63,242 nt of DNA from an uncultured Geobacter sp. GTDB taxonomy: Bacteria > Desulfobacterota > Desulfuromonadia > Geobacterales > DSM-12255. Each line of letters begins with the position of its first letter. The stretch's first letter is position 1. The stretch lies in assembly GCA_937871715.1 (NCBI GenBank), contig CALMOE010000288.1:1-63242 (forward strand). Reading direction: 5' to 3'. The notes below the pieces were generated by a model. The model was not told the origin of the DNA. It saw only the letters and a list, made by a program, of their open reading frames with translations, and made no database searches. The translations under genes and the position numbers were made by a program. This document shows, piece after piece, positions 16,197-29,002 of this stretch.

Positions 16197-16667
16197 ATGC
16201 CTAGAAGACGTGAAGTTGCAAAACGCGTGATTTTGCCTGATCCTAAGTTTGGTGATCGCACGGTTGCAAAGCTGGTAAACATATTGATGCTGGACGGCAA
16301 GAAGAGTACTGCGGAGAGGGCGCTCTATGATGCTCTTGATGTAGCTGCTGGCCGTCTCAATGATGAGCCTGTAAAGATCCTTAAGAAGGCTCTCGACAAT
16401 ATCAAGCCTATGCTCGAGGTTAAGTCTCGTCGTGTAGGTGGCTCTACCTATCAGGTTCCTGTTGAGGTTAGGGCTGATCGTCGCGTGTCGCTGGCGATGA
16501 GGTGGCTTGTTCGTTACGCTAATCTCCGTTCGGAGAAGACGATGATGGACAAGTTGGCTGGTGAGATCTCGGACGCTTACAATAGTCGCGGGGCGGCTGT
16601 GAAGAAGCGTGAGGATACCCATAAGATGGCAGAGGCTAACAGGGCTTTTGCTCATTATCGCTGGTAG
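16197..16667 (+). CDS. rpsG: 30S ribosomal protein S7
   Basis: S7 is the primary 16S 3'-domain binding protein and contacts the E site. It is 156 residues, begins [10 protein letters not shown], and has the conserved [22 protein letters not shown] split across its core. It sits between rpsL and fusA. Confidence 0.98.
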   Translation: MPRRREVAKRVILPDPKFGDRTVAKLVNILMLDGKKSTAERALYDALDVAAGRLNDEPVKILKKALDNIKPMLEVKSRRVGGSTYQVPVEVRADRRVSLAMRWLVRYANLRSEKTMMDKLAGEISDAYNSRGAAVKKREDTHKMAEANRAFAHYRW

Positions 16668-16700
16668 AAATAACTGTAGTCAATAATCGGGAGTAAGACT

Positions 16701-18776
16701 GTGGCGCGTCAGGTAACATTGGATAAAACCCGCAATATCGGGATTATGGCACATATAGATGCCGGCAAGACAACTACAACGGAGCGGATTCTTTACTATA
16801 CCGGGGTGTCCCACAAGATCGGTGAGGTTCACGAAGGTACTGCTACGATGGACTGGATGGAGCAGGAGCAGGAGCGTGGCATTACCATTACCTCTGCTGC
16901 TACCACCTGTAATTGGGATGATCACAGGATCAATATTATTGATACTCCGGGTCACGTAGATTTTACCATAGAGGTAGAGCGATCGCTGCGCGTTCTTGAT
17001 GGGGCGGTTGCAGTTTTCTGCTCCGTTGGCGGGGTTGAGCCGCAGTCTGAAACAGTATGGCGCCAGGCTGACAAATACCGCGTCCCTCGTATTGCCTTTA
17101 TAAACAAAATGGACCGAATCGGCGCAGATTTCTTCCGTGGCGTAGGGATGATCCGTGACCGCCTTAAGGCGAATCCTGTACCCATACAGCTTCCGGTTGG
17201 CGCAGAGGATCAGTATAAGGGTGTCATAGATCTCATCGAGATGAAGGAGATCATCTGGCTCGACGAGTCCCTTGGTGCCAAGTACGATGTGCGCGATATT
17301 GCTCCCGAGAGGCTCGATGAGGCTCTTGAGTATCGTGAGAAGATGATCGAGGAGGTTGCCAGCCATGACGACGATCTCATGGAGAAGTACCTTGGCGGCG
17401 AAGAGTTAGCTAATGATGAGCTCAAGGCAGCCATCCGCAAGGCGACCATCGACATAAAGATCTGTCCGGTTATCTGCGGTTCTGCTTTCAAGAATAAGGG
17501 TGTGCAGAATCTTCTGGACAGCGTAATTGATTACCTTCCTTCACCCATTGATATCCCCGCCATTAAGGGCGTGGATGATCGTGGAAATGAAATAGAGCGT
17601 AAGGCAGCTGACGACGAGCCGTTTTCTGCCCTTGCTTTCAAAATCATGACTGACCCATTCGTTGGTCAGCTCTGTTTCTTCAGAGTTTACTCCGGTGTCC
17701 TCAACTCCGGCTCCTATGTATATAACTCTACAAAGGAGAAGAAGGAGCGTATCGGCCGCATTCTCAAGATGCACGCCAACAAGCGCGAGGAGATCAAGGA
17801 AGTTTATGCTGGTGATATCGCTGCGGCCGTTGGTCTGAAGTACACAACTACCGGCGATACCCTCTGTCTCGACGATAATCCGGTAATTCTCGAATCCATA
17901 GAGTTCCCCGAGCCGGTAATCTCTATTGCCATCGAGCCTAAGACCAAGGCGGACCAGGAGAAACTGGGGATCAGTCTCGGCAAGCTCGCCAGCGAAGACC
18001 CGTCTTTCAGGGTTAAGACCGATGAGGAGACAGGTCAGACCATTATCTCCGGTATGGGTGAGCTGCACCTTGAAATCATTGTTGACCGCCTCATGCGCGA
18101 GTTCAAGGTCGAGGCAAATGTTGGCAAGCCCCAGGTTGCGTATCGCGAGACTGTTACCAAAAAGGTCAAGGTCGAGGGTAAGTTTGTGCGCCAGTCCGGT
18201 GGCCGCGGTCAGTACGGTCATGTATGGCTCGAGGTTGAGCCGCAGGAGCCGGGCAAGGGTTACGAGTTTGTCGATGCCATCAAGGGGGGTGTAGTTCCCC
18301 GCGAATACATCCCGGCTGTCGATAAAGGTATTCAAGAGGCTATGGATACCGGTGTCCTCGCAGGCTTCCCTGTAGTTGACTTCAAGGTAACTCTGATTGA
18401 CGGTTCCTATCATGAGGTCGATTCGTCAGAGATGGCCTTCAAGATCGCTGGTTCAATGGGCTTCAAAGAGGGTTGCTCCAAGGCAGGTCCAGTGCTTCTC
18501 GAGCCGATCATGTCTGTTGAGGTTGTTGTCCCCGAAGAGTACATGGGTGATGTAATCGGTGATCTGAACTCCCGTCGTGGCAGGATTATGGGTATGGAAG
18601 GTCGCGCCGGTGCTCAGGTGGTCTCTGCGATGGTCCCCCTCGCCCAGATGTTCGGTTATGCAACGGATGTAAGGTCTGCGACCCAGGGTCGTGCAACTTA
18701 CACAATGACATTCGATCATTACGAGCAGGTACCCAAATCTGTTTCCGAAGAGATTGTTGCTAAAGTTAAGGGCTAA
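16701..18776 (+). CDS. fusA: Elongation factor G
   Basis: This translocation GTPase is 691 residues, the normal size. G1 is [16 protein letters not shown]3 DTPGHVDFT and G4 NKMDR. The C-terminal domains include [13 protein letters not shown]. It starts with GTG at 16701 behind GGGAG. It carries the usual order rpsL-rpsG-fusA-tuf. Confidence 0.98.
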   Translation: MARQVTLDKTRNIGIMAHIDAGKTTTTERILYYTGVSHKIGEVHEGTATMDWMEQEQERGITITSAATTCNWDDHRINIIDTPGHVDFTIEVERSLRVLDGAVAVFCSVGGVEPQSETVWRQADKYRVPRIAFINKMDRIGADFFRGVGMIRDRLKANPVPIQLPVGAEDQYKGVIDLIEMKEIIWLDESLGAKYDVRDIAPERLDEALEYREKMIEEVASHDDDLMEKYLGGEELANDELKAAIRKATIDIKICPVICGSAFKNKGVQNLLDSVIDYLPSPIDIPAIKGVDDRGNEIERKAADDEPFSALAFKIMTDPFVGQLCFFRVYSGVLNSGSYVYNSTKEKKERIGRILKMHANKREEIKEVYAGDIAAAVGLKYTTTGDTLCLDDNPVILESIEFPEPVISIAIEPKTKADQEKLGISLGKLASEDPSFRVKTDEETGQTIISGMGELHLEIIVDRLMREFKVEANVGKPQVAYRETVTKKVKVEGKFVRQSGGRGQYGHVWLEVEPQEPGKGYEFVDAIKGGVVPREYIPAVDKGIQEAMDTGVLAGFPVVDFKVTLIDGSYHEVDSSEMAFKIAGSMGFKEGCSKAGPVLLEPIMSVEVVVPEEYMGDVIGDLNSRRGRIMGMEGRAGAQVVSAMVPLAQMFGYATDVRSATQGRATYTMTFDHYEQVPKSVSEEIVAKVKG

Positions 18777-18803
18777 TTATTTTTGCGCTAGGAGGAATTA
18801 GCA

Positions 18804-19994
<1,191 letters not shown>

Positions 19995-20016
19995 TTGATT
20001 GAATAAGAGGAAGTCA

Positions 20017-20325
20017 ATGCAAGCACAGAAGATAAGAATTCGTCTCAAGGCCTACGATCACAGGCTCCTCGATCAGTCAGTAACAGAAATTGTTGATACA
20101 GCGAAGAGGACAGGGGCACGCATTGCCGGGCCGATCCCTCTGCCGACAGTGATCAACAAGTACTGTGTACTCCGTGGACCTCATGTTGACAAGAAGTCCC
20201 GTGAGCAGTTCGAAATACGTACTCACAAGCGACTGATCGATATTCTGGATCCAACCCAGCAGACTGTCGATTCGCTCATGAAGCTCGACCTCTCCGCTGG
20301 TGTGGATGTTGAAATCAAGCTTTGA
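20017..20325 (+). CDS. rpsJ: 30S ribosomal protein S10
   Basis: S10 is a 102-residue small-subunit protein and the NusE partner of NusG in antitermination. From ATG 20017 it begins [21 protein letters not shown] lies 6 bases upstream. The open frame extends 18 bases further upstream but without a proper start. It is first in the S10 operon, only 22 bases after tuf. Confidence 0.97.
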   Translation: MQAQKIRIRLKAYDHRLLDQSVTEIVDTAKRTGARIAGPIPLPTVINKYCVLRGPHVDKKSREQFEIRTHKRLIDILDPTQQTVDSLMKLDLSAGVDVEIKL

Positions 20326-20358
20326 TCGAAGAACTCACAAGAATAGGATTTATTGACC

Positions 20359-20994
20359 ATGAAGAAGGGACTTATAGGCAAAAAATTAGGAATGACGCAA
20401 ATCTTTGCAGAAGATGGCCGTCGCATTCCTGTTACGGTTGTTGAAGCAGGCCCTTGCGTTGTACTGCAGAAGAAAACTGCCGAGAAGGATGGCTACAATG
20501 CCGTTCAGGTGGGCTTCATGGCAGTAGAATCTGTCAAGGCAAACAGACCGGCAGTAGGTCATGCTAAGGCCGCAGGCAAGGGTACTTTCAGGTATCTGAG
20601 AGAGTTCAAACTCGATAACTGCGATGATTATGCAGTGGGGGATGTCATCAGTGCAGAGCTCTTTACTGCAGGTGACATAATCGACGTAACCGGTGTGAGC
20701 ATCGGTAAGGGCTTCCAGGGTGTTGTAAAACGCTGGGGATTCAAAGGGGGCCGCTCAAGCCACGGTTCTACCTTCCATCGTGCTCCTGGCTCCATTGGCT
20801 GTTCTGCAACTCCGTCCCGCGTTTTCAAGAACAAGAAGATGCCGGGTCAGCTTGGCAACGAGAAGGTAACTGTGCAGAAGCTTACCGTTGTCAGGGTAGA
20901 TGCCGCGGACAATCTCATCCTCGTCAAGGGCGCGTTGCCGGGGGCCAAAAACGGTCTGGTCGTTCTCAAGGACAGTGTAAAGAAAAAGGGTTAA
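20359..20994 (+). CDS. rplC: 50S ribosomal protein L3
   Basis: L3 is an early-assembly protein of the large subunit, 211 residues from ATG 20359 ([16 protein letters not shown]). The loop reaching the peptidyl-transferase centre contains [25 protein letters not shown]-like sequence. A TTG six bases earlier is too close to the GGA ribosome-binding site. Confidence 0.97.
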   Translation: MKKGLIGKKLGMTQIFAEDGRRIPVTVVEAGPCVVLQKKTAEKDGYNAVQVGFMAVESVKANRPAVGHAKAAGKGTFRYLREFKLDNCDDYAVGDVISAELFTAGDIIDVTGVSIGKGFQGVVKRWGFKGGRSSHGSTFHRAPGSIGCSATPSRVFKNKKMPGQLGNEKVTVQKLTVVRVDAADNLILVKGALPGAKNGLVVLKDSVKKKG

Positions 20995-21018
20995 ACAACT
21001 CCCTAATTGGAGATGAAG

Positions 21019-21642
21019 ATGGCAACAATAGATGTTTTTGATCTGAATAAATCCAAGGTCGATGAAATGAGCATCAGTGACGATGTGTTCAACACTGACG
21101 TTCGTGAATATCTGATCCATGAAGCAGTAAAAATACAGCTTGCAAATAGAAGAGCAGGGACTGTTGCCGTTAAAAACAGGGCCGCTGTATCCGGGGGGGG
21201 CAAGAAGCCCTATCGCCAGAAGGGAACTGGTCAGGCACGTCAGGGTTGTATCCGGGCTCCCCATTACCCAGGTGGTGGTGTTGCATTCGGGCCTCAGCCT
21301 AAAGTCTACAACCTCTCAATGAACAAGAAGGCCAGGAAGGTTGCCATAAGGTCTGCTCTCTCTCTGCTTTACAAGGGTGACAGGATCACTGTGGTCAATA
21401 ACTTTGACCTTGAAAAGATATCCACAAAATCTTTCGCCGGCGTTCTGAGCAAGTTTGAACTTGCAAAGGCTCTTCTTGTCATCGGTTCAGAGAACAGAAA
21501 CCTTGAACTGTCCGCGCGCAATATAAAAAATGTCAAGGTTCTTAAGGCTGATGCTCTGAACATCTTTGATGTAATGAAATATCAGCACATCATGATGACT
21601 CAGGATGCAGTTAAGAAAGTTGAAGGAGCGTTGACTGTATGA
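21019..21642 (+). CDS. rplD: 50S ribosomal protein L4
   Basis: L4 lines the exit tunnel and in some bacteria autoregulates the S10 operon. It is 207 residues from ATG 21019 ([13 protein letters not shown]), with GGAG 6 bases upstream. The tunnel loop contains [15 protein letters not shown]. Its stop overlaps the rplW start by four bases (ATGA), indicating translational coupling. Confidence 0.97.
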   Translation: MATIDVFDLNKSKVDEMSISDDVFNTDVREYLIHEAVKIQLANRRAGTVAVKNRAAVSGGGKKPYRQKGTGQARQGCIRAPHYPGGGVAFGPQPKVYNLSMNKKARKVAIRSALSLLYKGDRITVVNNFDLEKISTKSFAGVLSKFELAKALLVIGSENRNLELSARNIKNVKVLKADALNIFDVMKYQHIMMTQDAVKKVEGALTV

Positions 21643-21923
21643 ACATCTATGACGTTATAAAAAAACCGGTAATAACCGAAAAGTCCACTCTTGAAAAAGA
21701 TGCTCGCAATGTTGTTACCGTATCTGTAAATCCGTCAGCAAACAAGATTCAGATTAAGGAAGCCGCAGAAAAGCTCTTCAATGTGGAAGTCAAATTTGTC
21801 AGGACAGTGAATGTAGCTGGCAAAGTGAAGAGGGTCGGCAGGAATATAGGTAAAAGGTCAAACTGGAAAAAGGCCTACATTACCCTGAATGCAGGCAGCA
21901 ATATAGATTTTTTTGAACTGTAA
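21639..21923 (+). CDS. rplW: 50S ribosomal protein L23
   Basis: L23 sits at the tunnel exit and is the docking point for trigger factor and SRP. It is 94 residues, beginning [16 protein letters not shown], with [17 protein letters not shown] towards the C-terminus. It overlaps the end of rplD. Confidence 0.97.
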   Translation: MNIYDVIKKPVITEKSTLEKDARNVVTVSVNPSANKIQIKEAAEKLFNVEVKFVRTVNVAGKVKRVGRNIGKRSNWKKAYITLNAGSNIDFFEL

Positions 21924-21945
21924 ACAACCACTGGAGTAACTAGCT

Positions 21946-22770
21946 ATGGCAATAAAGACATATAAGCCCACTTCTGCCGGACGTAGACATCAGACATGTT
22001 CAACATTCGACGAGATTACTACCGCTAAACCGCAGAGGTCACTTCTGGTCTCCTTGAAGAAGACTGGTGGTAGGAACAGCTTCGGTAGAATAACGGCCCG
22101 CCACATAGGCGGCGGTCACAAGCAAAAGTACAGGATAATCGATTTTAAGCGCGACAAGGTAGATATCCCTGGCAAAGTTGCTTCGATCGAGTACGATCCC
22201 TATCGTTCAGCCAGAATCGCGCTCATCAACTATGTTGATGGAGAGAAACGCTACATTCTTGCTCCTTCTGAGCTGGCCGTAGGTAGTATTGTTATGTCCG
22301 GTGTCAATGCAGACATCAAGCCCGGTAATGCACTGCCTCTCAAGGCGATCCCACTTGGTACGATCATCCACAATGTGGAAATGAAGATTGGCAAGGGAGC
22401 CCAGCTCGTGAGGAGCGCCGGAGTGTTTGCCCAATTGATGGCCAAAGACGGCAAGTATGTCCAGGTTAAGCTTCCCTCTGGTGAAGTTAGAATGATCCTT
22501 CAGGATTGCATGGCAACCATTGGTCAAGTTGGTAATCTAGACCATGAAAAGGTTTCCATAGGCAAGGCGGGCAGATCAAGATGGCTAGGCCGCAGACCCA
22601 AGGTTCGCGGTGTGGCAATGAACCCTGTCGATCACCCCCATGGTGGTGGTGAGGGTAGGACTTCAGGCGGTCGTCATCCTGTGACACCTTGGGGTATTCC
22701 GACCAAGGGTTACAAGACCCGTAAGAATAAAGTTTCTACTCGGTTTATCGTTAAACCACGCACAAAATAA
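21946..22770 (+). CDS. rplB: 50S ribosomal protein L2
   Basis: L2 is needed for subunit joining and peptidyl transfer. It is 274 residues, begins [16 protein letters not shown], and keeps the catalytic-centre segment [19 protein letters not shown] with the conserved histidine. GGAG stands before ATG. Confidence 0.98.
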   Translation: MAIKTYKPTSAGRRHQTCSTFDEITTAKPQRSLLVSLKKTGGRNSFGRITARHIGGGHKQKYRIIDFKRDKVDIPGKVASIEYDPYRSARIALINYVDGEKRYILAPSELAVGSIVMSGVNADIKPGNALPLKAIPLGTIIHNVEMKIGKGAQLVRSAGVFAQLMAKDGKYVQVKLPSGEVRMILQDCMATIGQVGNLDHEKVSIGKAGRSRWLGRRPKVRGVAMNPVDHPHGGGEGRTSGGRHPVTPWGIPTKGYKTRKNKVSTRFIVKPRTK

Positions 22771-22789
22771 ATATTAAGAGGGTTAATAA

Positions 22790-23068
22790 ATGGCACGGTC
22801 AGTAAAAAAGGGCCCATTTGTAGATGATCATTTGCAGAAGAAGGTGTCCGACCCCGCAACTTCCAAGGGGCTAATAAAGACTTGGTCTCGCAGGTCCACC
22901 ATAACTCCTGATTTCATTGGACTTTCATTTGCCGTGCACAACGGCAAGAAATTCATACCGGTATTCGTTACGGAGAACATGGTAGGGCACAAACTCGGTG
23001 AATTCTCACCTACCAGGACTTTTCACGGACATGCCGCTGACAAGAAAAGCAAGCTAAAAAAGAAGTAA
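22790..23068 (+). CDS. rpsS: 30S ribosomal protein S19
   Basis: S19 is a 92-residue small-subunit head protein that pairs with S13. It begins [15 protein letters not shown] and contains [26 protein letters not shown] precedes ATG. It lies between rplB and rplV in the standard S10 order. Confidence 0.98.
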   Translation: MARSVKKGPFVDDHLQKKVSDPATSKGLIKTWSRRSTITPDFIGLSFAVHNGKKFIPVFVTENMVGHKLGEFSPTRTFHGHAADKKSKLKKK

Positions 23069-23087
23069 GGTTGAAAGGAGCAGATAA

Positions 23088-23423
23088 ATGGAAGCTCAAG
23101 CTAAACTCAAATCAGTGAGGCTGTCCCCCAGGAAAACACGTCTCATTGTTGATATGGTTCGCGGCCTGAATATTCAGAACGCACTCAATATATTGAATTT
23201 CTCCCCGAAGCCATCTGCGAAGATAGTTGCAACACTGCTGAAGTCGGCAGTAGCCAATGCTGAGCAGAAAGGCCTTTCGGATGTAGATTCGCTTTATGTA
23301 AAAACCATTTTTGTCGATGGTGGCGCTGTCCTCAAAAGGTTTGTACCACGTGCCCAGGGTAGGGCAAGCAAGATTCGCAAGCCGACTAGCCATATAACAG
23401 TAGTCCTTTCCGATAAAAGATAA
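23088..23423 (+). CDS. rplV: 50S ribosomal protein L22
   Basis: L22 is an exit-tunnel protein of 111 residues. VRLSPRKTRLIVDMVRG is near the N-terminus, and the long beta-hairpin contains RFVPRAQGRASKIRKPTSH. AAAGGAG precedes ATG by 7 bases. Confidence 0.98.
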   Translation: MEAQAKLKSVRLSPRKTRLIVDMVRGLNIQNALNILNFSPKPSAKIVATLLKSAVANAEQKGLSDVDSLYVKTIFVDGGAVLKRFVPRAQGRASKIRKPTSHITVVLSDKR

Positions 23424-23450
23424 TAAATTACCGCTAGCTGGAGGTGTAGT

Positions 23451-24083
23451 TTGGGTCAGAAAGTAAATCCGGTCAGTTTCAGACTCGGAGTAATTAAAAC
23501 CTGGGATTCGAAATGGTACGCAAAGGCAGGTTATTCGGCCCTTCTTCATGAAGATCTTAAGTTGCGTGAATTCCTGAAGAAACGTTTGCACCATTCCGGT
23601 GTTTCTAAGATTGAAATTGAGCGGGCTGCAAACAAGGCAAAAATCAACATATTTACAGCACGCCCCGGCTTGATCATCGGTAAGAAGGGGTCTGAAGTAG
23701 AAACCCTGAAGAAAGATCTTGCTAAATTAACAGATAAAGAGATCTTCTTGAATATACAGGAAGTTAGGAAGCCGGAGCTTGATGCTCAGCTTGTTGCAGA
23801 AAGCGTCGCTCTTCAGCTTGAAAGACGTATCGCATTTCGTCGCGCTATGAAGAAAAGCGTTACTTCTGCGCTGAAGTTCGGCGCAAAGGGGATCAGGATT
23901 ACCTGCTCCGGACGTCTTGGTGGTGCTGAAATGTCCAGGACTGAGTGGTATAGGGAAGGTCGCGTACCCCTTCACACACTGAGGGCAGACATTGACTATG
24001 GTTTTGCAGAAGCAAAGACCACTTATGGGATAATTGGAGTTAAAGTGCTGATATTCAAGGGAGAAGTTCTCCCCGGGCAATAG
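23451..24083 (+). CDS. rpsC: 30S ribosomal protein S3
   Basis: S3 is part of the mRNA entry tunnel. It is 210 residues with [13 protein letters not shown], the KH-type motif [14 protein letters not shown], and [24 protein letters not shown]. The start codon is TTG at 23451 behind GGAGG. Confidence 0.97.
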   Translation: MGQKVNPVSFRLGVIKTWDSKWYAKAGYSALLHEDLKLREFLKKRLHHSGVSKIEIERAANKAKINIFTARPGLIIGKKGSEVETLKKDLAKLTDKEIFLNIQEVRKPELDAQLVAESVALQLERRIAFRRAMKKSVTSALKFGAKGIRITCSGRLGGAEMSRTEWYREGRVPLHTLRADIDYGFAEAKTTYGIIGVKVLIFKGEVLPGQ

Positions 24084-24101
24084 AAACAGGAGCTTTTCAT
24101 T

Positions 24102-24524
24102 ATGTTGATGCCGAAAAGAGTAAAACATAGAAAACAGATGAAGGGTAGGATGACCGGTTCTCCGGATCGCGGTGTATCCCTTTCTTTCGGTCAATTCGGA
24201 CTTCAGGCAACAGAGTGTTCTTGGTTGGATTCGCGTCAGATTGAGGCAGCTCGTATTGCCATGACACGTTACATCAAGCGGGGCGGCAAAATCTGGATAC
24301 GTGTATTCCCAGACAAACCCCTGACTGCTAAGCCGGCTGAAACCCGTATGGGAAAGGGCAAGGGGTCTCCCGACTCCTGGGTGTGCGTTATAAAGCCTGG
24401 GCGTATCCTCTATGAAATGGAAGGTGTAACCGAGGAAGTCGCAAGGGAAGCATTCCGTCTTGCAGCCCATAAGCTCCCTATGGGGACTAAATTTGTGACG
24501 AGGGACGAGTCCAATGAAGGTTAG
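24102..24524 (+). CDS. rplP: 50S ribosomal protein L16
   Basis: L16 is a 140-residue protein near the A-site tRNA and begins [19 protein letters not shown] is nine bases from the first ATG. A second ATG two codons later would also serve. The gene overlaps rpmC by 11 bases, which implies coupled translation. Confidence 0.97.
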   Translation: MLMPKRVKHRKQMKGRMTGSPDRGVSLSFGQFGLQATECSWLDSRQIEAARIAMTRYIKRGGKIWIRVFPDKPLTAKPAETRMGKGKGSPDSWVCVIKPGRILYEMEGVTEEVAREAFRLAAHKLPMGTKFVTRDESNEG

Positions 24525-24702
24525 TGAACTGCGTAAGTTGAGTCAAGAGGATCTGGCTGCCAAGACAGTCGAGCTGGAAAAGGAACTTTTCAATCTTAAG
24601 TTTCAGCTTCATACCGGTCGTCTTGAGAATACTGCAAAAATGAGTGCAGTGCGTAAGCAGATTTCTCAAGTCAAAACATTAATATCAGAAAAACAGGCTT
24701 AA
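24514..24702 (+). CDS. rpmC: 50S ribosomal protein L29
   Basis: L29 is a small coiled-coil protein at the tunnel exit, 62 residues, with the family signature [17 protein letters not shown]. It starts inside the end of rplP. Confidence 0.96.
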   Translation: MKVSELRKLSQEDLAAKTVELEKELFNLKFQLHTGRLENTAKMSAVRKQISQVKTLISEKQA

Positions 24703-24713
24703 AGGGGTAACTG

Positions 24714-24959
24714 ATGCGTGAGCGTGGTCATAGAAAAACTCAGATAGGTGTGGTCGTAAGCGACAAGATGGATAAGACAGTCGTAGTTAAAGTAGACCGC
24801 ATCATCAAGCATCCCGTTTACAACAAATACATCAAGCGCTCTGCCAAGTATAAGGCGCACGACGAAGAGAACAGATGTAAAGAGGGTGATCGGGTACAAA
24901 TAATTGCCTCTAGGCCTTTGAGCAAGGACAAGTGCTGGAAAGTCAGCCAGATACTATAA
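24714..24959 (+). CDS. rpsQ: 30S ribosomal protein S17
   Basis: S17 is an OB-fold assembly protein of 81 residues. It begins [22 protein letters not shown] and contains [26 protein letters not shown] precedes ATG. Confidence 0.97.
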   Translation: MRERGHRKTQIGVVVSDKMDKTVVVKVDRIIKHPVYNKYIKRSAKYKAHDEENRCKEGDRVQIIASRPLSKDKCWKVSQIL

Positions 24960-24985
24960 GCACGAAAATAACGTAGGAGTATGCA

Positions 24986-25354
24986 ATGATACAGATGCAG
25001 ACGCTGCTCGATGTAGCAGATAATTCCGGTGCCAAGAAGCTTTTTTGTATAAAAGTGCTTGGCGGATCAAAGCGCAAATATGCAAGCATCGGAGATATTA
25101 TTGTTGCCTCGGTTAAAGAAGCCCTCCCAAATTCGAAGGTGAAAAAGGGTGATGTAGTTAAGGCAGTCATAGTAAGGACTGCCAAGGAAATCGGTAGGGT
25201 AGACGGATCCTATATAAGGTTCGATGGTAACTCTGCAGTTGTTATCAACAACCAGCAAGAGCCCGTTGGTACTCGTATTTTTGGCCCTGTCGCCCGCGAG
25301 TTAAGGGCTAAGAAATTTATGAAAATAATTTCTCTGGCTCCTGAAGTACTTTAA
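24986..25354 (+). CDS. rplN: 50S ribosomal protein L14
   Basis: L14 is an intersubunit-bridge protein of 122 residues. [18 protein letters not shown] is followed by [20 protein letters not shown] and [12 protein letters not shown] precedes ATG by 6 bases. It is the first gene of the classical spc group here. Confidence 0.98.
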   Translation: MIQMQTLLDVADNSGAKKLFCIKVLGGSKRKYASIGDIIVASVKEALPNSKVKKGDVVKAVIVRTAKEIGRVDGSYIRFDGNSAVVINNQQEPVGTRIFGPVARELRAKKFMKIISLAPEVL

Positions 25355-25369
25355 TCGTAAGGAACTATC

Positions 25370-25696
25370 ATGCAAACAAAGAAAATTCATGTCAAACGCG
25401 GTGACATTGTCTTTGTAACAACAGGCAAGGACAGGAATAAGACTGGCAAGCTGTTAAAGGTGGACGCTGGTAAAAACGGCGTTATCGTTGAAGGTGTAAA
25501 TGTTGTCAAGAGGCACAACCGTGCTCGCGGCAATCAGCCTGGAGGCATAGTCGAGAAGGAAGCACTGGTACACCTGTCCAATGTAATGCTCTTTTGTGCA
25601 AAGTGCCAGAAACCGGTTCGTGCAAAGATTTCCGTGCTTGAAGATGGCAAGAAAGTTCGTCTTTGCAAAAAGTGCGGAGAATCGTTCGATAATTAA
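25370..25696 (+). CDS. rplX: 50S ribosomal protein L24 with zinc-ribbon tail
   Basis: L24 initiates large-subunit assembly. It is 108 residues with an N-terminal KOW motif ([18 protein letters not shown]). Its C-terminus has CAKC and CKKC pairs (C76, C79, C99, C102), a zinc-ribbon extension that occurs in part of the family. Confidence 0.97.
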   Translation: MQTKKIHVKRGDIVFVTTGKDRNKTGKLLKVDAGKNGVIVEGVNVVKRHNRARGNQPGGIVEKEALVHLSNVMLFCAKCQKPVRAKISVLEDGKKVRLCKKCGESFDN

Positions 25697-25708
25697 CAGG
25701 AGGAATAG

Positions 25709-26248
25709 ATGGCCAGGCTTAAGGACATTTATATAAAAGAAATAGTTCCAAAACTTATGAAGGACTTCAATTATGAATCCATAATGGAAGTTCCCAGGAT
25801 TGAAAAAGTCGTTCTTAACATGGGGCTTGGCGAAGCTATCCAGAATGTGAAGATATTGGATTCTGCCGTAGAGGAACTTGGTCTGATTACTGGTCAGAAA
25901 GCAGTTATCACTAAGGCGAAAAAATCCATTGCAACCTTCAAGCTGCGTGAAGGGATGCCTATCGGCGCAATGGTTACACTTCGCAAGGAGCGGATGTATG
26001 AGTTCCTTGACAGGCTTATGAATATATCACTCCCCCGTGTACGAGATTTCAAGGGTGTGTCTGCTAAGGCATTTGACGGTAAGGGAAACTACTCCCTTGG
26101 TGTCAAAGAGCAGCTTATCTTCCCGGAGATCAATTACGATAAAATCGACAAAATCAAAGGGATGAACATAACTATAGTGACAACAGCCAAGACAGACGAA
26201 GAAGGTCGGGCTCTTCTCAAGTATATGGGCATGCCATTCAGGAATTAA
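25709..26248 (+). CDS. rplE: 50S ribosomal protein L5
   Basis: L5 binds 5S rRNA and contacts P-site tRNA. It is 179 residues with [17 protein letters not shown] at the start and [20 protein letters not shown] in the middle. AGGAGG precedes ATG. Confidence 0.98.
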   Translation: MARLKDIYIKEIVPKLMKDFNYESIMEVPRIEKVVLNMGLGEAIQNVKILDSAVEELGLITGQKAVITKAKKSIATFKLREGMPIGAMVTLRKERMYEFLDRLMNISLPRVRDFKGVSAKAFDGKGNYSLGVKEQLIFPEINYDKIDKIKGMNITIVTTAKTDEEGRALLKYMGMPFRN

Positions 26249-26265
26249 GGCATTCGGAGGATTTT

Positions 26266-26451
26266 GTGGCTAAAACATCGATGATTATCAAGGCTAAGCG
26301 TGGTAATAAGTTCAAGGTTCGCGAGTATAACCGTTGCCCACTCTGTGGTCGTCCTAGAGCATACTACCGCAAATTCGACATGTGTCGCATATGTCTGCGT
26401 AAATTAGCATCAGCTGGCCAGTTGCCTGGCGTTATCAAATCCAGCTGGTAA
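26266..26451 (+). CDS. rpsN: 30S ribosomal protein S14, zinc-binding short form
   Basis: S14 of the short type is 61 residues with C24, C27, C40 and C43 (CPLC, CRIC) as zinc ligands. It begins at GTG 26266 behind CGGAGG. This is the ancestral zinc form, not the longer zinc-free form of enterobacteria. Confidence 0.97.
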   Translation: MAKTSMIIKAKRGNKFKVREYNRCPLCGRPRAYYRKFDMCRICLRKLASAGQLPGVIKSSW

Positions 26452-26482
26452 CAATGACAAAGGTCTAGAGGAGTAAGAATAA

Positions 26483-26881
26483 ATGAGCATGACAGATCCG
26501 ATAGCAGACCTGCTTACTAGGATTAGAAATGGCGCCATGGCCAAACTCCAGAAAGTGGATATTCCTTCGTCCAACATGAAGGTGGGGATAGTTAATGTCC
26601 TGAAGAACGAAGGTTTCATAAAGAACTACAAGGTAATATCCGATCAAAAGCAGGGAGTTCTGCGTATATACCTTAAGTATATCAATGAGAATGAATCTGT
26701 TATTACAGAAATCAAGCGCGTCAGCAAACCAGGTGGTCGCCGTTATGTAAAAAGCAGCGAGATCCCCAAGGTAAAGCATGGTCTTGGCGTGGCAATTCTT
26801 TCTACATCAAAGGGATTATTAACTGATAAGGTTGCTAGGGAAGCTGGAGTTGGCGGCGAGCTTATCTGCACAGTATGGTAA
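26483..26881 (+). CDS. rpsH: 30S ribosomal protein S8
   Basis: S8 is a central-domain assembly protein, in other bacteria the translational repressor of the spc operon. It is 132 residues, [17 protein letters not shown] at the start and [21 protein letters not shown] at the end. A second ATG two codons in is an alternative start. Confidence 0.98.
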   Translation: MSMTDPIADLLTRIRNGAMAKLQKVDIPSSNMKVGIVNVLKNEGFIKNYKVISDQKQGVLRIYLKYINENESVITEIKRVSKPGGRRYVKSSEIPKVKHGLGVAILSTSKGLLTDKVAREAGVGGELICTVW

Positions 26882-26902
26882 CAAGCTCTAAGGAGATGAA
26901 GG

Positions 26903-27442
26903 ATGTCAAGGATTGGAAAACAACCCATAGAAATTCCGAGTGGCGTTAAAGTTACAGTTGATAATCTTCTTGTTACTGTCAACGGCCCTAAAGGAACTCT
27001 TTCCCGCAATATACTTGATGTTGTGTCAGTGGATCTTACAGACAAGTATCTTACGGTCAACAGGACAGATGACAGCATAAAGTCTAGATCTGCTCACGGC
27101 TTGACGAGAACGCTGATCAACAACATGGTTACCGGCGTAACAAAAGGTTTTGAAAAAGCTCTCGAAATTAATGGCGTTGGTTATCGTGCAGAGATCAAAG
27201 GTGACGTGCTTGCTATGAGCCTTGGATATTCGCATCCCATTAACTATCAGTTGCCAAAAGGGATCACAGTAGAAGTGGATAAAATGACCAAGCTTGTTGT
27301 GAAGGGTATTGACAAGGAGCTTGTTGGCCAGACTGCCGCTAAAATCAGAGACTTCAGGGGGCCGGAGCCCTATAAAGGCAAGGGTGTGAAGTATGCTGAT
27401 GAAGTCATTCTGCGTAAGGCCGGCAAAACCGGTAAAAAATAG
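26903..27442 (+). CDS. rplF: 50S ribosomal protein L6
   Basis: L6 has two repeated domains and lies near the sarcin-ricin loop. It is 179 residues, [17 protein letters not shown] at the start and [19 protein letters not shown] near the end. AAGGAG precedes ATG. Confidence 0.98.
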   Translation: MSRIGKQPIEIPSGVKVTVDNLLVTVNGPKGTLSRNILDVVSVDLTDKYLTVNRTDDSIKSRSAHGLTRTLINNMVTGVTKGFEKALEINGVGYRAEIKGDVLAMSLGYSHPINYQLPKGITVEVDKMTKLVVKGIDKELVGQTAAKIRDFRGPEPYKGKGVKYADEVILRKAGKTGKK

Positions 27443-27464
27443 GTAAATCCTAAGGAGAAGCACG

Positions 27465-27833
27465 GTGAGCAATAATAAATCAAAAAATGATGCCCGCCTG
27501 AAAAGACAAATGCGAGTTCGCAAAAAGGTCAGGGGTACATCCGAGCGTCCCCGCCTGAATGTTTTTAAGAGCTCAAGGCACATACATGCTCAGATAATTG
27601 ATGATACGACAGGCACAACTCTGGTGTCAGCATCTACAATTGCAGCAGATGTCAAAACTGCTCTTGATTATACGGGTAATGTTGAGGCTGCCAAGGCTGT
27701 GGGTGCTGCTATTGCAAAAAAAGCTCTTGAAAATGACATCAAAACTGTCGTTTTTGACAGAAACGGGTTCTTGTACCACGGCAGGGTAAAAGCTTTGGCG
27801 GAAGCCGCACGTGAAAATGGTCTTTCGTTCTAA
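27465..27833 (+). CDS. rplR: 50S ribosomal protein L18
   Basis: L18 binds 5S rRNA. It is 122 residues with a basic N-terminal tail, [20 protein letters not shown] and [21 protein letters not shown]. It starts with GTG at 27465 behind AAGGAG. Confidence 0.97.
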   Translation: MSNNKSKNDARLKRQMRVRKKVRGTSERPRLNVFKSSRHIHAQIIDDTTGTTLVSASTIAADVKTALDYTGNVEAAKAVGAAIAKKALENDIKTVVFDRNGFLYHGRVKALAEAARENGLSF

Positions 27834-27853
27834 AGGTATATAGGAGGTTGTCC

Positions 27854-28342
27854 TTGTTAAAGCTGAACATAAGTGAACTGAATCTTACTGATCGTGTTGT
27901 CCACATCAGCCGTGTTGCCAAGGTAGTTAAGGGTGGCCGTCGTTTCAGCTTCTCCGCGCTTGTCGTTGTCGGCGACGGCAACGGGGTGGTTGGCTATGGT
28001 CTGGGCAAAGCAAATGAAGTGCCTGAGGCTATTAGAAAAGGCGTGGAGCAGGCCAAGAAGAATCTTATCCGCGTACCTATGGTAGAAGGGCATACTATCC
28101 CTTATGACGTAAAGGGTCATTTTGGTGCTGGTCGTGTACTCATGATGCCTGCATCAGCTGGTACCGGTGTGATCGCAGGCGGTGCTGCCCGTGCTGTATT
28201 CGAATCTGCCGGCATTCAGAACATTCTCGCTAAATGTCTCGGTTCGAACAATCCTCATAACGTGATCAAGGCTGCTTTCGACGGTTTGAAGCAGCTTCGC
28301 AGTCCTGAAGAGATAATTGCTCGTCGTGGTATTGTTGAATAA
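27854..28342 (+). CDS. rpsE: 30S ribosomal protein S5
   Basis: S5 is important for decoding accuracy, 162 residues from TTG 27854. It has [20 protein letters not shown] and [17 protein letters not shown] two codons earlier touches the AGGAGG ribosome-binding site, so the later TTG with six bases of spacing is preferred. Confidence 0.96.
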   Translation: MLKLNISELNLTDRVVHISRVAKVVKGGRRFSFSALVVVGDGNGVVGYGLGKANEVPEAIRKGVEQAKKNLIRVPMVEGHTIPYDVKGHFGAGRVLMMPASAGTGVIAGGAARAVFESAGIQNILAKCLGSNNPHNVIKAAFDGLKQLRSPEEIIARRGIVE

Positions 28343-28362
28343 TATAAGTTCAGGAGCAGAAA

Positions 28363-28542
28363 ATGGCTGAAAAGCTGACGATTACATTGGTAAAGAGTCC
28401 AATCGGAAAACCCGAAAAACATAAACTGGTTCTGCAAGGGTTAGGCTTGAACAAGTTAAATAAAAGCGTGACCCTGGATGACACCGCACAGGTTAGAGGG
28501 ATGATCAACAAGGTCTCCCATCTTCTAAAAGTAACCGATTAA
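28363..28542 (+). CDS. rpmD: 50S ribosomal protein L30
   Basis: L30 is a 59-residue protein, [20 protein letters not shown], ending HLLKVTD. It has the short bacterial L30 fold without extensions. AGGAGCAGAAA precedes ATG. It lies between rpsE and rplO in the usual order. Confidence 0.96.
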   Translation: MAEKLTITLVKSPIGKPEKHKLVLQGLGLNKLNKSVTLDDTAQVRGMINKVSHLLKVTD

Positions 28543-28560
28543 TTATCTCTGGAGATAGAT

Positions 28561-29001
28561 ATGCAACTGAATTCTATAAAGCCAGCAATAGGTGCTGCCA
28601 AAAATAGGAAAAGAATCGGCAGAGGCCCAGGATCAGGGCATGGCAAAACAGCAACTAAAGGTCACAAAGGGCAAAAAGCTCGTTCCGGCGGAAGTATAAA
28701 GCCTGGTTTCGAGGGTGGTCAGATGCCTATGCAGCGTCGTCTGCCTAAGCGTGGCTTTGAGCCTCTTAGCAGAAAAGAGTTTGTGGCGATCAATATAGAG
28801 CAGCTTAACATGTTTGAAGCCGGTTCTGTAGTTGATCCTGCCGCAATTGTAGCAAAAGGGCTTGTCAGCAATATACGTGACGGCATCAAAATTCTTGCCA
28901 AAGGATCTATCACAAAGGCTCTTACAGTCAAGGCACACAGATTCAGCGCATCTGCCAAGGATCAGATTGTAGCCGCAGGTGGTACAATAGAGGAGATATA
29001 A
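28561..29001 (+). CDS. rplO: 50S ribosomal protein L15
   Basis: L15 is a late-assembly protein of 146 residues. The Gly/Lys-rich N-terminal extension includes GRGPGSGHGKTATKGHKGQK, and the core has MPMQRRLPKRGF. The gene ends one base before the secY start codon. Confidence 0.98.
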   Translation: MQLNSIKPAIGAAKNRKRIGRGPGSGHGKTATKGHKGQKARSGGSIKPGFEGGQMPMQRRLPKRGFEPLSRKEFVAINIEQLNMFEAGSVVDPAAIVAKGLVSNIRDGIKILAKGSITKALTVKAHRFSASAKDQIVAAGGTIEEI

Positions 29002-29002
29002 C